Program-made: the position numbers and the translations under genes
Source of the DNA: Convivina praedatoris
GTDB taxonomy: Bacteria > Bacillota > Bacilli > Lactobacillales > Lactobacillaceae
Strand: one strand, 5' to 3'
NCBI RefSeq assembly: GCF_933208505.1
Contig: NZ_CAKOEU010000003.1
DNA length: 64,000 bases
The notes under the pieces: model-generated
What the model saw: only the letters and a program-made list of their open reading frames with translations
Databases searched by the model: none
Told to the model about the DNA's origin: nothing
Part shown: one piece after another, positions 7,331 through 16,290 of the stretch
Numbering within the stretch: the stretch's first letter is position 1
How the letters are laid out: each line of letters begins with the position of its first letter

Positions 7331-8212
7331 TTGCAATTTACCATTCAAGTACCAGCTAGTAGTGCTAATTTAGGACCTGGTTTTGACTCATTAGGCCTAG
7401 CTGTTAGTCGTTATCTAAGAGTCCAAGTCTTGGAGCCCACCTCTAAATGGGTGGTGGATCATCCTTTCGGCGATAGCGTTCCTCATAATCACAATAATTT
7501 AATTGTCCAAATTGCTCAAAAACTAGCCCTTAACTTACCAGCCCACCATTTAATAGTCAGTTCAGATATTCCGCTAGCACGTGGTTTAGGTTCTTCTTCA
7601 TCGGCCATCTTAGCCGGTATTGCTTTAGCTAATGAGTTAGGTCAGTTAGCACTCAGTCCAGCTGACATGCTATTAGTTGCTACCCAGCTAGAAGGGCATC
7701 CAGACAATGTTGCACCGGCCCTTTTAGGCGGCGGCGTAGCGGCGTATTATGACCAAAAAAATGTCTACCAAGCACCTTTAACATTCCCCGAAGATTTCAA
7801 ATTGGTCACCTTTATTCCCAACTACCCTTTAAAAACTGCGGATGCTCGAGCCGCTTTAGCTACCGAATTAGCACTACCACAAGCCGTAGCCGCTAGTGCC
7901 GTCGCTAATGTTATGATTGCCAGCTGGCAGGCCGGTAATATCGAGCAAGCCCGGCGCCTAATGGAAGCCGATGAGTTTCATGAACAAGCGCGAGCTGATT
8001 TAGTCCCCCATTTAGCCAAAATTCGCCAAATAGCACATGCACTAGGTATTTATGGTACTTATCTTTCTGGAGCTGGTCCGACAACGGTGACCCTAACAAC
8101 CGGCCAGCAGGCACAAGCGTTAATCACAAGACTACAAGCATTAGATTTACCAGGTGAAATTGTGGCCTTAGAGCCCGATTTTAACGGTCTGGTAATCCAA
8201 CCTAAGGAGTAA
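7331..8212 (+). CDS. thrB: Homoserine kinase
   Basis: A 293-residue GHMP-family kinase that phosphorylates homoserine to O-phosphohomoserine, the ThrC substrate. The N-terminal motif PASSANLGPGFDSLGLA (8-24) and the ATP loop PLARGLGSSSSA (81-92) are intact, as is the C-terminal GTYLSGAGPT. The start is a TTG at 7331 with GAGG 8 nt upstream; no in-frame ATG would keep the conserved N-terminal strand. It forms an operon with lysC, 3 nt downstream, and is divergent from thrC. Confidence 0.95.
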   Translation: MQFTIQVPASSANLGPGFDSLGLAVSRYLRVQVLEPTSKWVVDHPFGDSVPHNHNNLIVQIAQKLALNLPAHHLIVSSDIPLARGLGSSSSAILAGIALANELGQLALSPADMLLVATQLEGHPDNVAPALLGGGVAAYYDQKNVYQAPLTFPEDFKLVTFIPNYPLKTADARAALATELALPQAVAASAVANVMIASWQAGNIEQARRLMEADEFHEQARADLVPHLAKIRQIAHALGIYGTYLSGAGPTTVTLTTGQQAQALITRLQALDLPGEIVALEPDFNGLVIQPKE

Positions 8213-8215
8213 ATC

Positions 8216-9565
8216 ATGAAAGTTGCCAAATTTGGTGGTTCATCCCTAGCCGATGGTCCCCAATTAAAACGAGTATTTGAAATTGTATCAGCTGACCCTC
8301 AGCGCCAGATTATCGTCGTTTCGGCCCCCGGCAAGCGACAAGAAGACGACACTAAGGTTACAGATCTACTAATTGAGTATGCCCGAGCCGTTATTACTGA
8401 TCGTGATTATCGTGATATCGTCCAACAAATTAAAAATCGTTACCACGAAATCGGTAAATATTTTGAACTAACTGAGATTGATTTAACCGATATTGACCAA
8501 CAAATTGACCATTTAGCGCAAAAACACTATCGCTCTTTTGACTATCTGTTCGCGGCTTTTTGTGCCCACGGTGAATACCTCAATGCACAGTTAATTGCGA
8601 AAGCTTTTACGCATCAAGGTCTACCAGCCCGTTTCGTTGATCCTAAAACACTTGGATTTTTAGTTGATGACCACCCTCGTAATGCCACCCTACTAGAAGA
8701 TTCATACCAGACCATGGCTGAATTTGAACTAGCAGTCGGGGAACGTTTAATTGTTCCTGGATTTTTTGGCTATACCACCAATGGTGATATGGCCACTTTT
8801 TCCCGAGGAGGTTCTGATATTACTGGGGCTATCATGGCTCGCGCCTTCCAAGCTGATCTTTATGAAAACTTCACGGATGTTAGCGCCATATACGCGGCTA
8901 ACCCTAAATTAGTTGATCATCCCCAAGCCATTGCTCAAATGACCTATGATGAAATGCGAGAACTTTCTTATGCTGGTTTTGCTGTTTTTCATGATGAGGC
9001 AATTATTCCAGCCATTCAAGGCCAAATTCCGATTAATATTAAAAATACTAACCGACCAGATGATCCCGGTACCATGATATTACCGCGGCAGGCTATTCAA
9101 AATACACGGCCAGTGACTGGTATTGCTAATTCCAATCGCTTTGCTGCCATTTATTTACACCGCTATCTCTTAAACAAAGACTTTACCCGGCAAATTTTAG
9201 AAATCTTGAGCCAGTATGGCCTTTCCTATGAACATATGCCTTCTGGAATTGATGATTTAACAATTATTCTTGATAAATCGCTAACTAATCAAGAACAGAT
9301 TGACCATGTACTGGCCGCCATTCAAGAACAAATTCAGCCAGATGAACTAAAATGGATTCCCAATTATGGCATTATTATGATTGTCGGGGAAGGAATGCGA
9401 AATCGTGTTGGTGCCATGACTGATATCGTCACCCCATTGAAGGAAGCTGGCATCAGTTTACAAATGGTCAACCAAGGAGCCAGCGAAATTTCCATTATGC
9501 TGGGTATTCAACCCGAACTTGCCGCAGAAGCCGTTCAAGCAATCTATCACAATTTATTTCAGTAA
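8216..9565 (+). CDS. lysC: Aspartate kinase
   Basis: A 449-residue aspartokinase that makes beta-aspartyl phosphate, the entry to the Lys/Met/Thr branch. The kinase motif KFGGSS is at residues 5-10 and a catalytic-domain motif FSRGGSDITGA lies near 200. Two C-terminal ACT domains (about 300-449) should bind an allosteric amino acid. It resembles the aspartokinase III-type monofunctional enzymes of lactobacilli rather than fusions with homoserine dehydrogenase, and no hom gene is present here. It is the last gene of the thrB-lysC operon, closed by a terminator shared with ansA. Confidence 0.93.
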   Translation: MKVAKFGGSSLADGPQLKRVFEIVSADPQRQIIVVSAPGKRQEDDTKVTDLLIEYARAVITDRDYRDIVQQIKNRYHEIGKYFELTEIDLTDIDQQIDHLAQKHYRSFDYLFAAFCAHGEYLNAQLIAKAFTHQGLPARFVDPKTLGFLVDDHPRNATLLEDSYQTMAEFELAVGERLIVPGFFGYTTNGDMATFSRGGSDITGAIMARAFQADLYENFTDVSAIYAANPKLVDHPQAIAQMTYDEMRELSYAGFAVFHDEAIIPAIQGQIPINIKNTNRPDDPGTMILPRQAIQNTRPVTGIANSNRFAAIYLHRYLLNKDFTRQILEILSQYGLSYEHMPSGIDDLTIILDKSLTNQEQIDHVLAAIQEQIQPDELKWIPNYGIIMIVGEGMRNRVGAMTDIVTPLKEAGISLQMVNQGASEISIMLGIQPELAAEAVQAIYHNLFQ

Positions 9566-9597
9566 AAAAGCGCGAGTCTCGACGGACTCGCGCTTTT
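9564..9597. terminator. Bidirectional terminator between lysC and ansA
   Basis: GCGCGAGTC (9570-9578) and GACTCGCGC (9585-9593) form a 9-bp GC-rich stem flanked by A and T tracts. It serves lysC on the plus strand and ansA on the minus strand. The longer U-tract is on the minus side. The ansA stop codon lies within the flank. Confidence 0.9.
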
Positions 9598-10558
9598 AAA
9601 ATTCCTGTAAATATTTATTTAGTTCTTGTGGACTAAGATTATTTTCCAAACCAATCAACAATTTCAATCGAGCTTTTTGCCCATTAACACTAGAAGCAAA
9701 AATCGCTCCCGCCCGTTCTAATTGAACACCACCACCTAAGTAATCGTAGACGGGTTCAGCAATGCCCTTGAAACTACGGGAAACAATCACGACTGGAATA
9801 TTACGTGATAGTAAATAGCCCACTCCCCGAGCTGCATTTTCTCCTAAATTACCAGCGCCCAACGCTTCAATGATAATGCCGTCAACATTAGTAGCCGCCA
9901 GTAATTCTAATAATTTTCCGTCCATACCAGCGTAGGCTTTAATGACTGGGATATCCTTATTCACCATACTAATCGGATAAATAGTATGGGCTGGTAGTTC
10001 ATATAAATAAATAATCCGACGCTTAGTAATAATTCCCATCACACCACTAATCGGTGAAGCAAAAGTTGCCACATTAGTCGTATGCGTCTTGGTGACAAAC
10101 CGAGCAGCATGGATTTCATCATTCATTACTACCATGACCCCTCGGTTAGCCGACTGATCATCAATAGCCACTCGAATGGCTGACTGATAATTATATAACC
10201 CATCCGCACCAAGTTCATTTGATGATCGCATGGCGCCCGTCATCACAATTGGAAAATCAACATTTAACGTACTATCTAAGAAAAAAGACGTTTCCTCCAG
10301 CGTGTCCGTACCATGAGTGACCACCACTCCATCAAAATCATTACCAGCAGCTAAAATCCGTTGTTGAATTTGTAGCATATGAATGGGACCAATATGCTCA
10401 CTAGGAATATTAAAAATATTTTCAACTTGAAGCTTGACTTCTGGTAATTCAATTTGTACGGCATTCAGTGGATTAATTTCATCTGGTTGGACATCACCAG
10501 TGGCATCAGCGTGCATGGCAATCGTACCGCCCGTATGTAGTACCAAAATCTTTTTCAT
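9596..10558 (-). CDS. ansA: L-asparaginase (type I, cytoplasmic)
   Basis: A 320-residue asparaginase that hydrolyses asparagine to aspartate and ammonia. The first catalytic Thr is T12 in HTGGTIAM, and the second catalytic set THGTDTLEET starts at residue 81. There is no signal peptide, so it is cytoplasmic. I chose ATG 10558 because the extra upstream residues do not match the family and AAAGGA lies 7 nt upstream. The start overlaps the recO stop (ATGA), so the two are translationally coupled. It may feed aspartate to LysC, although that gene is on the other strand. Confidence 0.93.
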   Translation of the reverse strand: MKKILVLHTGGTIAMHADATGDVQPDEINPLNAVQIELPEVKLQVENIFNIPSEHIGPIHMLQIQQRILAAGNDFDGVVVTHGTDTLEETSFFLDSTLNVDFPIVMTGAMRSSNELGADGLYNYQSAIRVAIDDQSANRGVMVVMNDEIHAARFVTKTHTTNVATFASPISGVMGIITKRRIIYLYELPAHTIYPISMVNKDIPVIKAYAGMDGKLLELLAATNVDGIIIEALGAGNLGENAARGVGYLLSRNIPVVIVSRSFKGIAEPVYDYLGGGVQLERAGAIFASSVNGQKARLKLLIGLENNLSPQELNKYLQEF

Positions 10559-11343
10559 TGTTGTTTCCTTTGCTGTGCTAATTTTTGTGCTGCTACCTGC
10601 CAAGTAGCCATTTGCTGAATAAAATGTTTTTCCCTCGGAACCAGACCAACTTGCTTTTCATAGATATAATCAATCACCCGCTGTAAGCTTCTTTTAGTCC
10701 CCGGAGAGATCTTAATGGCATGAACTTTAGCTAGGTTGATTTGGCTAAACTGACGTAAATAATAGATAGTTTTCTGATCCAAATGTAGCCGGTTATCATC
10801 TAAATTAAAGTGATTTTGACCGATAATTCCATTATATTTTTCAGAATAATCAAAAACCCCCGTTATCTGACCATCCAAGGGATCAGCCCGCCAGTTGGGT
10901 TCGACTCCCAAGGGCGTTAATAACTTAATTTCAAAAATATTAGCTATAGTTTGCGGATCTAAACCATCATTAAGTTTTTCTAAGGCTACTGTTAATTCTT
11001 GATACCAATCTGGCAATGGTATACCTTCTTCAAAACTGGCATCAATTAACTTAACGATTAGGGCCACATAGGCACTAATCCCGATGTCTTCGGTAATGTG
11101 ACGATAAGAAGTACTACCCTGAACACTGTTAATAAAGCCTAATCCTTGATTATTTTTTGGTAATTGACCATCAAAAGTAAATTTTGTGTAGGGTTGGGTA
11201 GCAGCCGCTAAAGAGGAGTTATTTTTTTTAGCCCCACGTGCAAAAAAAGTCCGCAAACCAGCCTTTTCAGTTAGCATGCGCACCAATAGGTCCCGTTCTT
11301 TGTATGGACGAGTATATAAAATAATCCCTTGAATAATTGCCAT
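10555..11343 (-). CDS. recO: DNA repair protein RecO
   Basis: A 262-residue recombination mediator that loads RecA onto SSB-coated DNA together with RecF and RecR. The N-terminal OB-fold includes IILYTRPYKERDLLVRMLTEKAGL, followed by the helical C-terminal domain. I see none of the four-Cys zinc motif found in some RecO proteins. The order era-recO is standard for Firmicutes. ATG 11343 has GGAG 8 nt upstream. Confidence 0.93.
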   Translation of the reverse strand: MAIIQGIILYTRPYKERDLLVRMLTEKAGLRTFFARGAKKNNSSLAAATQPYTKFTFDGQLPKNNQGLGFINSVQGSTSYRHITEDIGISAYVALIVKLIDASFEEGIPLPDWYQELTVALEKLNDGLDPQTIANIFEIKLLTPLGVEPNWRADPLDGQITGVFDYSEKYNGIIGQNHFNLDDNRLHLDQKTIYYLRQFSQINLAKVHAIKISPGTKRSLQRVIDYIYEKQVGLVPREKHFIQQMATWQVAAQKLAQQRKQQ

Positions 11344-11372
11344 TTAGCCTACTCCACCTCTAGGCTGTCAGA

Positions 11373-12284
11373 TTAATAGTCCTCTGGTCGATATCCCATA
11401 GATTGCAATGCTTGAGGTCGATCACGCCAACGTGGCTCAACCTTAACCCATGTTTCCAAAAAGACCTTACTACCTAATAATCGTTCAATATCTTTACGAG
11501 CTCGAATACCAATCTGTTTGATCATCTGACCCTGTTTACCAATCACAATATTCTTTTGGGTCGGCCGCTCAACAATAATAGAAGCTTGAATGTGAACTTT
11601 ATCGCCCTCTTCTTGTTCAATTTGATCAATCACCACAGCAACAGAATGTGGTACTTCCTGCTGAGTCAACTGCAATACCTTTTCACGAATTAATTCACTA
11701 ATAATAAACCGTTCGGGATGATCCGTTAACTGATCGGAATCAAAGTATTGTGGTCCTTCTTCTAGCTGATCAATGACTCCCTCTAATAATTCAGGAACAT
11801 TATCGCCTTCGGTGGCTGAAATTGGAAAGACTTCAGCCCATTGCGGTGCATCCTCTTGATAAGAATTAATTACTTCAAATAACTGATCTTTTGGAAGCAA
11901 ATCAATCTTATTAATAATCAGGTAAATCGGTGTTGATTTCACTTCTTTTAAGCGCTCAATAATAAAATTATCACCACGACCACGCTCTTTACTAGCATCA
12001 ACCACAAACCAAATGGCATCAGCTTCATGCAAAGCTGAAAACGCTGATTTCACCATAAAATCCCCTAAAGAATTTTGCGGCTTATGAACGCCCGGTGTAT
12101 CAATGAAAACAACCTGAGCGTCATCAGTCGTGTAGATTCCTTGAATTTTGTTACGCGTTGTTTGTGCTTTATCAGACATAATGGCAATTTTTTCACCAAC
12201 AATCCGATTTAAAAGGGTTGATTTTCCTACATTAGGACGACCGATAATCGCCACAAAACCAGACTTAAAACCTTCTTTAACCAT
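11373..12284 (-). CDS. era: GTPase Era
   Basis: A 303-residue GTPase that binds the 3' end of 16S rRNA and assists 30S assembly. G1 is GRPNVGKST (15-23), G3 is DTPGVHKPQ and G4 is NKIDLL. The C-terminal KH domain carries the GKQGQMIKQIG loop. The length is normal. It follows the dgkA paralogue by 16 nt and precedes recO by 29 nt in the conserved phoH-ybeY-dgkA-era-recO operon. Confidence 0.97.
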   Translation of the reverse strand: MVKEGFKSGFVAIIGRPNVGKSTLLNRIVGEKIAIMSDKAQTTRNKIQGIYTTDDAQVVFIDTPGVHKPQNSLGDFMVKSAFSALHEADAIWFVVDASKERGRGDNFIIERLKEVKSTPIYLIINKIDLLPKDQLFEVINSYQEDAPQWAEVFPISATEGDNVPELLEGVIDQLEEGPQYFDSDQLTDHPERFIISELIREKVLQLTQQEVPHSVAVVIDQIEQEEGDKVHIQASIIVERPTQKNIVIGKQGQMIKQIGIRARKDIERLLGSKVFLETWVKVEPRWRDRPQALQSMGYRPEDY

Positions 12285-12300
12285 ACAATTTACCTTTCAA

Positions 12301-12738
12301 TTAATACAACAAAGTAGCGACTAACTGGGTACTCCAACCTAATTGATGCCAGATATGAGGTTGGAAAATAAAAGCAACGACAATCAAGCCCATGAACATC
12401 GCCAAATCGACAATCCCACCACCCACATCTTTAGCTAAACCAGCAATCGGATGATATTTCTTCTCAACAATCAAATCGACAATTAATTCAATTGCTGTAT
12501 TTAAAAATTCACAATAAAAAACCCAAAAAATAACGATAATCAGCCAAATCCACTCTGAACGAGAAAGGCCAAGGTAAATGCCAGCTAAAATAAAGACCGT
12601 GGCACAAAATAAATGTAAACGCATTGCCCGTTCATTTTTAATAACCGAACCAATTCCGTGTAGCGCGGTCTTTAACGCTCGCCCAAAATTAATATTACGA
12701 GATACGCGGGGATCCCCGTTAGTCTCTTTGGATGCCAT
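12301..12738 (-). CDS. dgkA: DgkA-family membrane kinase, copy 2 (undecaprenol or diacylglycerol kinase)
   Basis: A 145-residue protein with three transmembrane helices after a basic cytoplasmic N-terminus. DgkA-family kinases phosphorylate diacylglycerol or, in Gram-positives, undecaprenol. Residues equivalent to the E. coli active site are present: E36, E77, N80 and E84 in EFLNTAIE, then K103-D104 in LAKD. After AKD it has GGGIVDLAM where the neighbour has AAGLVLAA. ATG 12738 was chosen because the sequence upstream of MASKE is not conserved; GGAG lies 11 nt away. It is a tandem paralogue of the next gene upstream. Confidence 0.88.
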   Translation of the reverse strand: MASKETNGDPRVSRNINFGRALKTALHGIGSVIKNERAMRLHLFCATVFILAGIYLGLSRSEWIWLIIVIFWVFYCEFLNTAIELIVDLIVEKKYHPIAGLAKDVGGGIVDLAMFMGLIVVAFIFQPHIWHQLGWSTQLVATLLY

Positions 12739-12777
12739 ACTCTTGCATACTCCTTTATAATTCAACTTTTCTTATTT

Positions 12778-13185
12778 TTAGTGCCAAAGCAAACGATATA
12801 CATACGGTTCAAAAATGATTAATAGAATAATCATTTCAACACCTACTGCAGCTAGAACTAACCCAGCGGCCAAATCTTTGGCTAAACCGGCTAAAACATG
12901 GTAACGGCGACCAACTATCAAGTCGACAATCGATTCAACAATCGTATTTAAAAATTCACTATAAATAACCAGAAAAACCCCAATCGTAACCCAAAGCCAA
13001 TCCGATCGCCGTAAACCACAGTAAAGTCCAGCCAATAAAATCATAAAGGCCGAAATAATATGAATCCGCATATTACGTTCCCGTAATACCACTACCAAAA
13101 TACCATGCAAGGCATTTTTTAAAGCCATAGCAAAATTACGATTACGGGTAACTTGCGGTTGTTTGTCTTTATCTTCTGAGACCAT
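12778..13185 (-). CDS. dgkA: DgkA-family membrane kinase, copy 1
   Basis: A 135-residue paralogue of the neighbouring DgkA-like protein, with the same layout and numbering: E36, E77, N80, E84 and K103-D104. The motif EFLNTIVE replaces the usual EFLNTAIE, while AKDLAAG is canonical. The start at 13185 overlaps the 3' end of ybeY by 17 nt, and the true start could be slightly different because no strong ribosome site is visible. Tandem copies suggest split substrate roles (undecaprenol and diacylglycerol), but this cannot be decided from sequence. Confidence 0.86.
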   Translation of the reverse strand: MVSEDKDKQPQVTRNRNFAMALKNALHGILVVVLRERNMRIHIISAFMILLAGLYCGLRRSDWLWVTIGVFLVIYSEFLNTIVESIVDLIVGRRYHVLAGLAKDLAAGLVLAAVGVEMIILLIIFEPYVYRLLWH

Positions 13186-13651
13186 AGCTATCCAAAATAT
13201 TCCTTTGTAGATCAAACATTTCCTTTTCTTCGGCATCCCCTAACATGTGGTCATAACCATTGAGATGCAAGAAACCATGGACAACTAAAAAGCCTAATTC
13301 TCTTTCAAAACTATGTCCTAAATACTCAGCCTGTTGCGCAATAATATCAACTGAAACTAGAATATCCCCAATATTTTTAGCTAAATCTTCACCCATTTCT
13401 TCATCAGGAAGCAAGGGAAAATCATCGTCATCATCTTCAATCGCAAAACTAATCACGTCCGTGGGCTTATCAATATTTCGGTATTCTCGATTATAACGAT
13501 GAATTTCCTCGTTATTCATAAAGGTCACTGACATCTCAGTATTATCAGGTAATTTCATGTATTGTCCCGCATATTCCAAGACACATTTTACTAAATCACG
13601 ATGGTACTGGCTTACACCAGGCTGACTTTGATCAATTATGGCTAAGTCCAT
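13169..13651 (-). CDS. ybeY: Endoribonuclease YbeY (16S rRNA maturation)
   Basis: A 160-residue metal-dependent RNase involved in 16S rRNA 3'-end processing and ribosome quality control. The zinc site HGFLHLNGYDH has H125, H129 and H135. The acidic run EDDDDDFPLLPDEE near residue 75 is a loop insertion seen in lactobacillar homologues. It overlaps phoH by 20 nt and the downstream dgkA by 17 nt, indicating coupled translation. Confidence 0.95.
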   Translation of the reverse strand: MDLAIIDQSQPGVSQYHRDLVKCVLEYAGQYMKLPDNTEMSVTFMNNEEIHRYNREYRNIDKPTDVISFAIEDDDDDFPLLPDEEMGEDLAKNIGDILVSVDIIAQQAEYLGHSFERELGFLVVHGFLHLNGYDHMLGDAEEKEMFDLQRNILDSYGLRR

Positions 13652-14642
13652 CTCGAGTTTGCTCCTTCTTCAATTCAGCTAATCGGTTATCAGCCGCTTC
13701 ATATGCATTGACAATTTGACCAACGACAGGATGCCGTACAACATCAGCACTACTAAAATTAATAAAACTAATATGATCTATATTTTTTAGAATTCTTTGA
13801 GCCGCAATCAAGCCCGACTTAGCCCCACGCGGTAAATCAATTTGTGAAATATCTCCATTCACAATCATTTTCGAACTAAATCCTAATCGTGTTAAGAACA
13901 TTTTCATTTGTTGATTAGTCGTATTTTGGGCTTCATCAAGGATAATAAAGGCATCATCCAGAGTCCGACCACGCATGTAGGCCAGCGGCGCAATCTCAAT
14001 TACACCCCGTTCCACTAATCGTTGGGTATGTTCACTACCAATTAAGATATTCATGGCATCGTAGATGGGACGCATATAGGGGTCGACTTTTTCTTTTAAG
14101 TCTCCCGGCAAAAATCCCAACGATTCACCAGCCTCAACCGCTGGTCGCGTAATAATAATTCGCTCGACTTCTCCCCGTCTTAAAGCGGTAATTGCCATCA
14201 CAACGGCCAAAAAAGTTTTTCCAGTTCCAGCTGGACCAATGCCAAAAGTTACATCATTTTTTTGAATCGACTGAACATATTGTCGTTGACCAAAATTTTT
14301 AACTCGAACTGAGCGTCCCTTTTGATCTCGAATTAACACCTCAGTATAAAGGTCACCAAAATATTCTAAGGTTCCTCTTTGGGCCATATTAGTGGCACTA
14401 GCAATATCAGCTTGACTAATATTAATTTGACGCTTAATTAAAGTAACTAAAGCATCCACTACCTGATAGGCCAATTGCACGTCGCTTGCTTCTCCTTCAA
14501 TGGCGAGCATATTTCCCCGACTAAGTAATCGAACCGGCAAAGCTTCCTCAATTAACTTTAAAAAGGCGTCGTTTGTCCCTGATAATTTGGTTTGCTGTTC
14601 AATATTTTCAAAGGTGAAGTTCTTACTTGTTTGTTCTGCCAA
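13632..14642 (-). CDS. phoH: PhoH-family ATPase
   Basis: A 336-residue PhoH/PhoL protein. A KH-like N-terminal region precedes a P-loop GPAGTGKT (136-143) and Walker B IILDEAQNT. These proteins co-occur with YbeY and are thought to act in RNA metabolism. The start is TTG at 14642 with GAGG 9 nt upstream; no ATG lies nearby in frame. It is the first gene of the phoH-ybeY-dgkA-dgkA-era-recO-ansA run. Confidence 0.93.
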   Translation of the reverse strand: MAEQTSKNFTFENIEQQTKLSGTNDAFLKLIEEALPVRLLSRGNMLAIEGEASDVQLAYQVVDALVTLIKRQINISQADIASATNMAQRGTLEYFGDLYTEVLIRDQKGRSVRVKNFGQRQYVQSIQKNDVTFGIGPAGTGKTFLAVVMAITALRRGEVERIIITRPAVEAGESLGFLPGDLKEKVDPYMRPIYDAMNILIGSEHTQRLVERGVIEIAPLAYMRGRTLDDAFIILDEAQNTTNQQMKMFLTRLGFSSKMIVNGDISQIDLPRGAKSGLIAAQRILKNIDHISFINFSSADVVRHPVVGQIVNAYEAADNRLAELKKEQTRDGLSHN

Positions 14643-14737
14643 AAATAGTTACCTCGAATAAATTCATACTCTACCAATTTTAACACAAACCCCGCCAATG
14701 TCTTGCTGAGTCTTGGATAATTCTAAAAAATATGTAT

Positions 14738-14764
14738 AAAAAAACCGGCTATTCACCGGTTTTT
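14738..14764 (-). terminator. Intrinsic terminator after pyk
   Basis: Minus-strand AAAAACCGG, a 7-nt loop, then CCGGTTTTTTT. It ends the pyk transcript before phoH. Confidence 0.85.
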
Positions 14765-14773
14765 AAAAATCAA

Positions 14774-16195
14774 TTAAATTGTTTGTACTGACAACATGTT
14801 AGTTGTACCAGACTGGTTCATTGGTACACCAGCGACAACCACAATCTTGTCACCACTTTGAACAAGTCCTTGTTCCTTAGCAGCACGCTTTGACAATTCA
14901 AGCATTTCATCAATTGTTTCAGGAGCATCGTAGACAACTGGCACAACACCATAGTTTAAAGTTAAACCACGTTGTACGCGTTCTGAGTACGTCACTGCCA
15001 AAATATTAGCAGTTGGGCGGAACTTAGAAACGATACGTGCCGAATATCCTGACTTAGTTGAAACAACAATCAACTTAGCATTTACATCTTGAGCGATGTG
15101 GGCAACTGAAGCAGCAACAGACTCAGTTGCATCCTCATCATCAAAGTGTAGCAACTGGTGACGGCCATCAACACGTAAAGCAGTCTCAGCCTTTTCATCA
15201 ATAGCAGCCATAGTAGCTACGGCTTCCACTGGGTAATCACCATTAGCTGATTCCCCTGACAACATTGTTGCATCAGTACCATCAAAGACAGCGTTGGCAA
15301 CGTCGGAAACTTCGGCACGTGTAGGACGTGGGTTTTCTTCCATTGAGTCCAACATTTGAGTAGCAGTGATAACTGGCAAACCACGCTCGTTCATCTTACG
15401 AATCATTTCCTTTTGAATCAAAGGAACGTTTTGAGCAGGAATTTCAACACCCATGTCACCACGAGGAACCATCAAACCATCAGAAACATCTAAGATAGCA
15501 TCAAGATTATCGATACCTTCTTGTGACTCAATCTTAGGAATGATTTGTACATGTTCCATGTGCTTTTCTTTTAGCAAAGCACGGATGTCCAAAATATCTT
15601 CCGGCTTACGAACAAATGAAGCCGCAATATAGTTGATTTCATGATCCAAACCAAAACGGATATCATCAGCATCCTTGTCAGTAATACCAGGCAAGTTGAT
15701 TGAAACACCTGGGGCATTAACACCCTTACGTGAACCCAAAATACCATGGTTTTCAACACGAACAACTAATTCCTTGTTTGCGTCATCTTTTTCAGTAACA
15801 GTTGTAGCTAGCAAACCATCATCAAACAATACTTGGCCGCCAACCTTAACATCATCGTAAAGACCTGGATAAGTAACCGCAATCTTTTCCTTAGTTCCCT
15901 GCAAGCTGTCGTCCATTGAGATACGGAGAACATCTCCAGTATTAAACTCAATCTTACCATCAGCTTGGACAGTAGTACGAATCTCGGCTCCCTTAGTATC
16001 TAACAAACGACCAACAGTCTTACCGGTAATCTTTTCAGCTTCGGCAACTGCGTTCATACGACCCAAGTGTTCTTCGTGATCACCATGGGAGAAATTGAAA
16101 CGGAACACATTGGCACCGGCTTCAATTAACTTAACAATTGTATCCACATCAGTTGATGAAGGACCAAGCGTTGAGACGATTTTCGTCTTTTTCAT
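14774..16195 (-). CDS. pyk: Pyruvate kinase
   Basis: A 473-residue glycolytic enzyme that converts PEP and ADP to pyruvate and ATP. Signatures include KTKIVSTLGPSS at the N-terminus, RFNFSHGDHEEH, the active-site IIPKIESQEGIDN near residue 220 and GVEIPAQNVPLIQK. It lacks the extra C-terminal PEP-utilising domain of Bacillus enzymes. It has its own promoter (16254-16282). dnaE lies upstream with no pfkA between them, which fits a phosphoketolase-based heterofermentative metabolism. Confidence 0.97.
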   Translation of the reverse strand: MKKTKIVSTLGPSSTDVDTIVKLIEAGANVFRFNFSHGDHEEHLGRMNAVAEAEKITGKTVGRLLDTKGAEIRTTVQADGKIEFNTGDVLRISMDDSLQGTKEKIAVTYPGLYDDVKVGGQVLFDDGLLATTVTEKDDANKELVVRVENHGILGSRKGVNAPGVSINLPGITDKDADDIRFGLDHEINYIAASFVRKPEDILDIRALLKEKHMEHVQIIPKIESQEGIDNLDAILDVSDGLMVPRGDMGVEIPAQNVPLIQKEMIRKMNERGLPVITATQMLDSMEENPRPTRAEVSDVANAVFDGTDATMLSGESANGDYPVEAVATMAAIDEKAETALRVDGRHQLLHFDDEDATESVAASVAHIAQDVNAKLIVVSTKSGYSARIVSKFRPTANILAVTYSERVQRGLTLNYGVVPVVYDAPETIDEMLELSKRAAKEQGLVQSGDKIVVVAGVPMNQSGTTNMLSVQTI

Positions 16196-16253
16196 GGGTA
16201 AATAGCTCCTTTGATATCTAGGTTACTTGCTCTTGCAAGCACTTCCTTGTTCC

Positions 16254-16282
16254 ATTGTAAACATTTCACGAAGAATCTACAA
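16254..16282 (-). promoter_or_regulatory. pyk promoter
   Basis: -35 TTGTAG (16282-16277), 17-nt spacer, -10 TACAAT (16259-16254) on the minus strand, about 58 nt before the pyk start. The leader contains a short CTTGC/GCAAG hairpin (about 16228-16241). Confidence 0.65.
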
Positions 16283-16290
16283 GATAGAAT

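Noticed and set aside
13260..13496. Plus-strand open frame opposite ybeY, and similar frames elsewhere (for example 27223-27507, 41877-42233, 56804-57658)
   Set aside because: All lie antisense to well-supported genes and show composition expected from the opposite strand.
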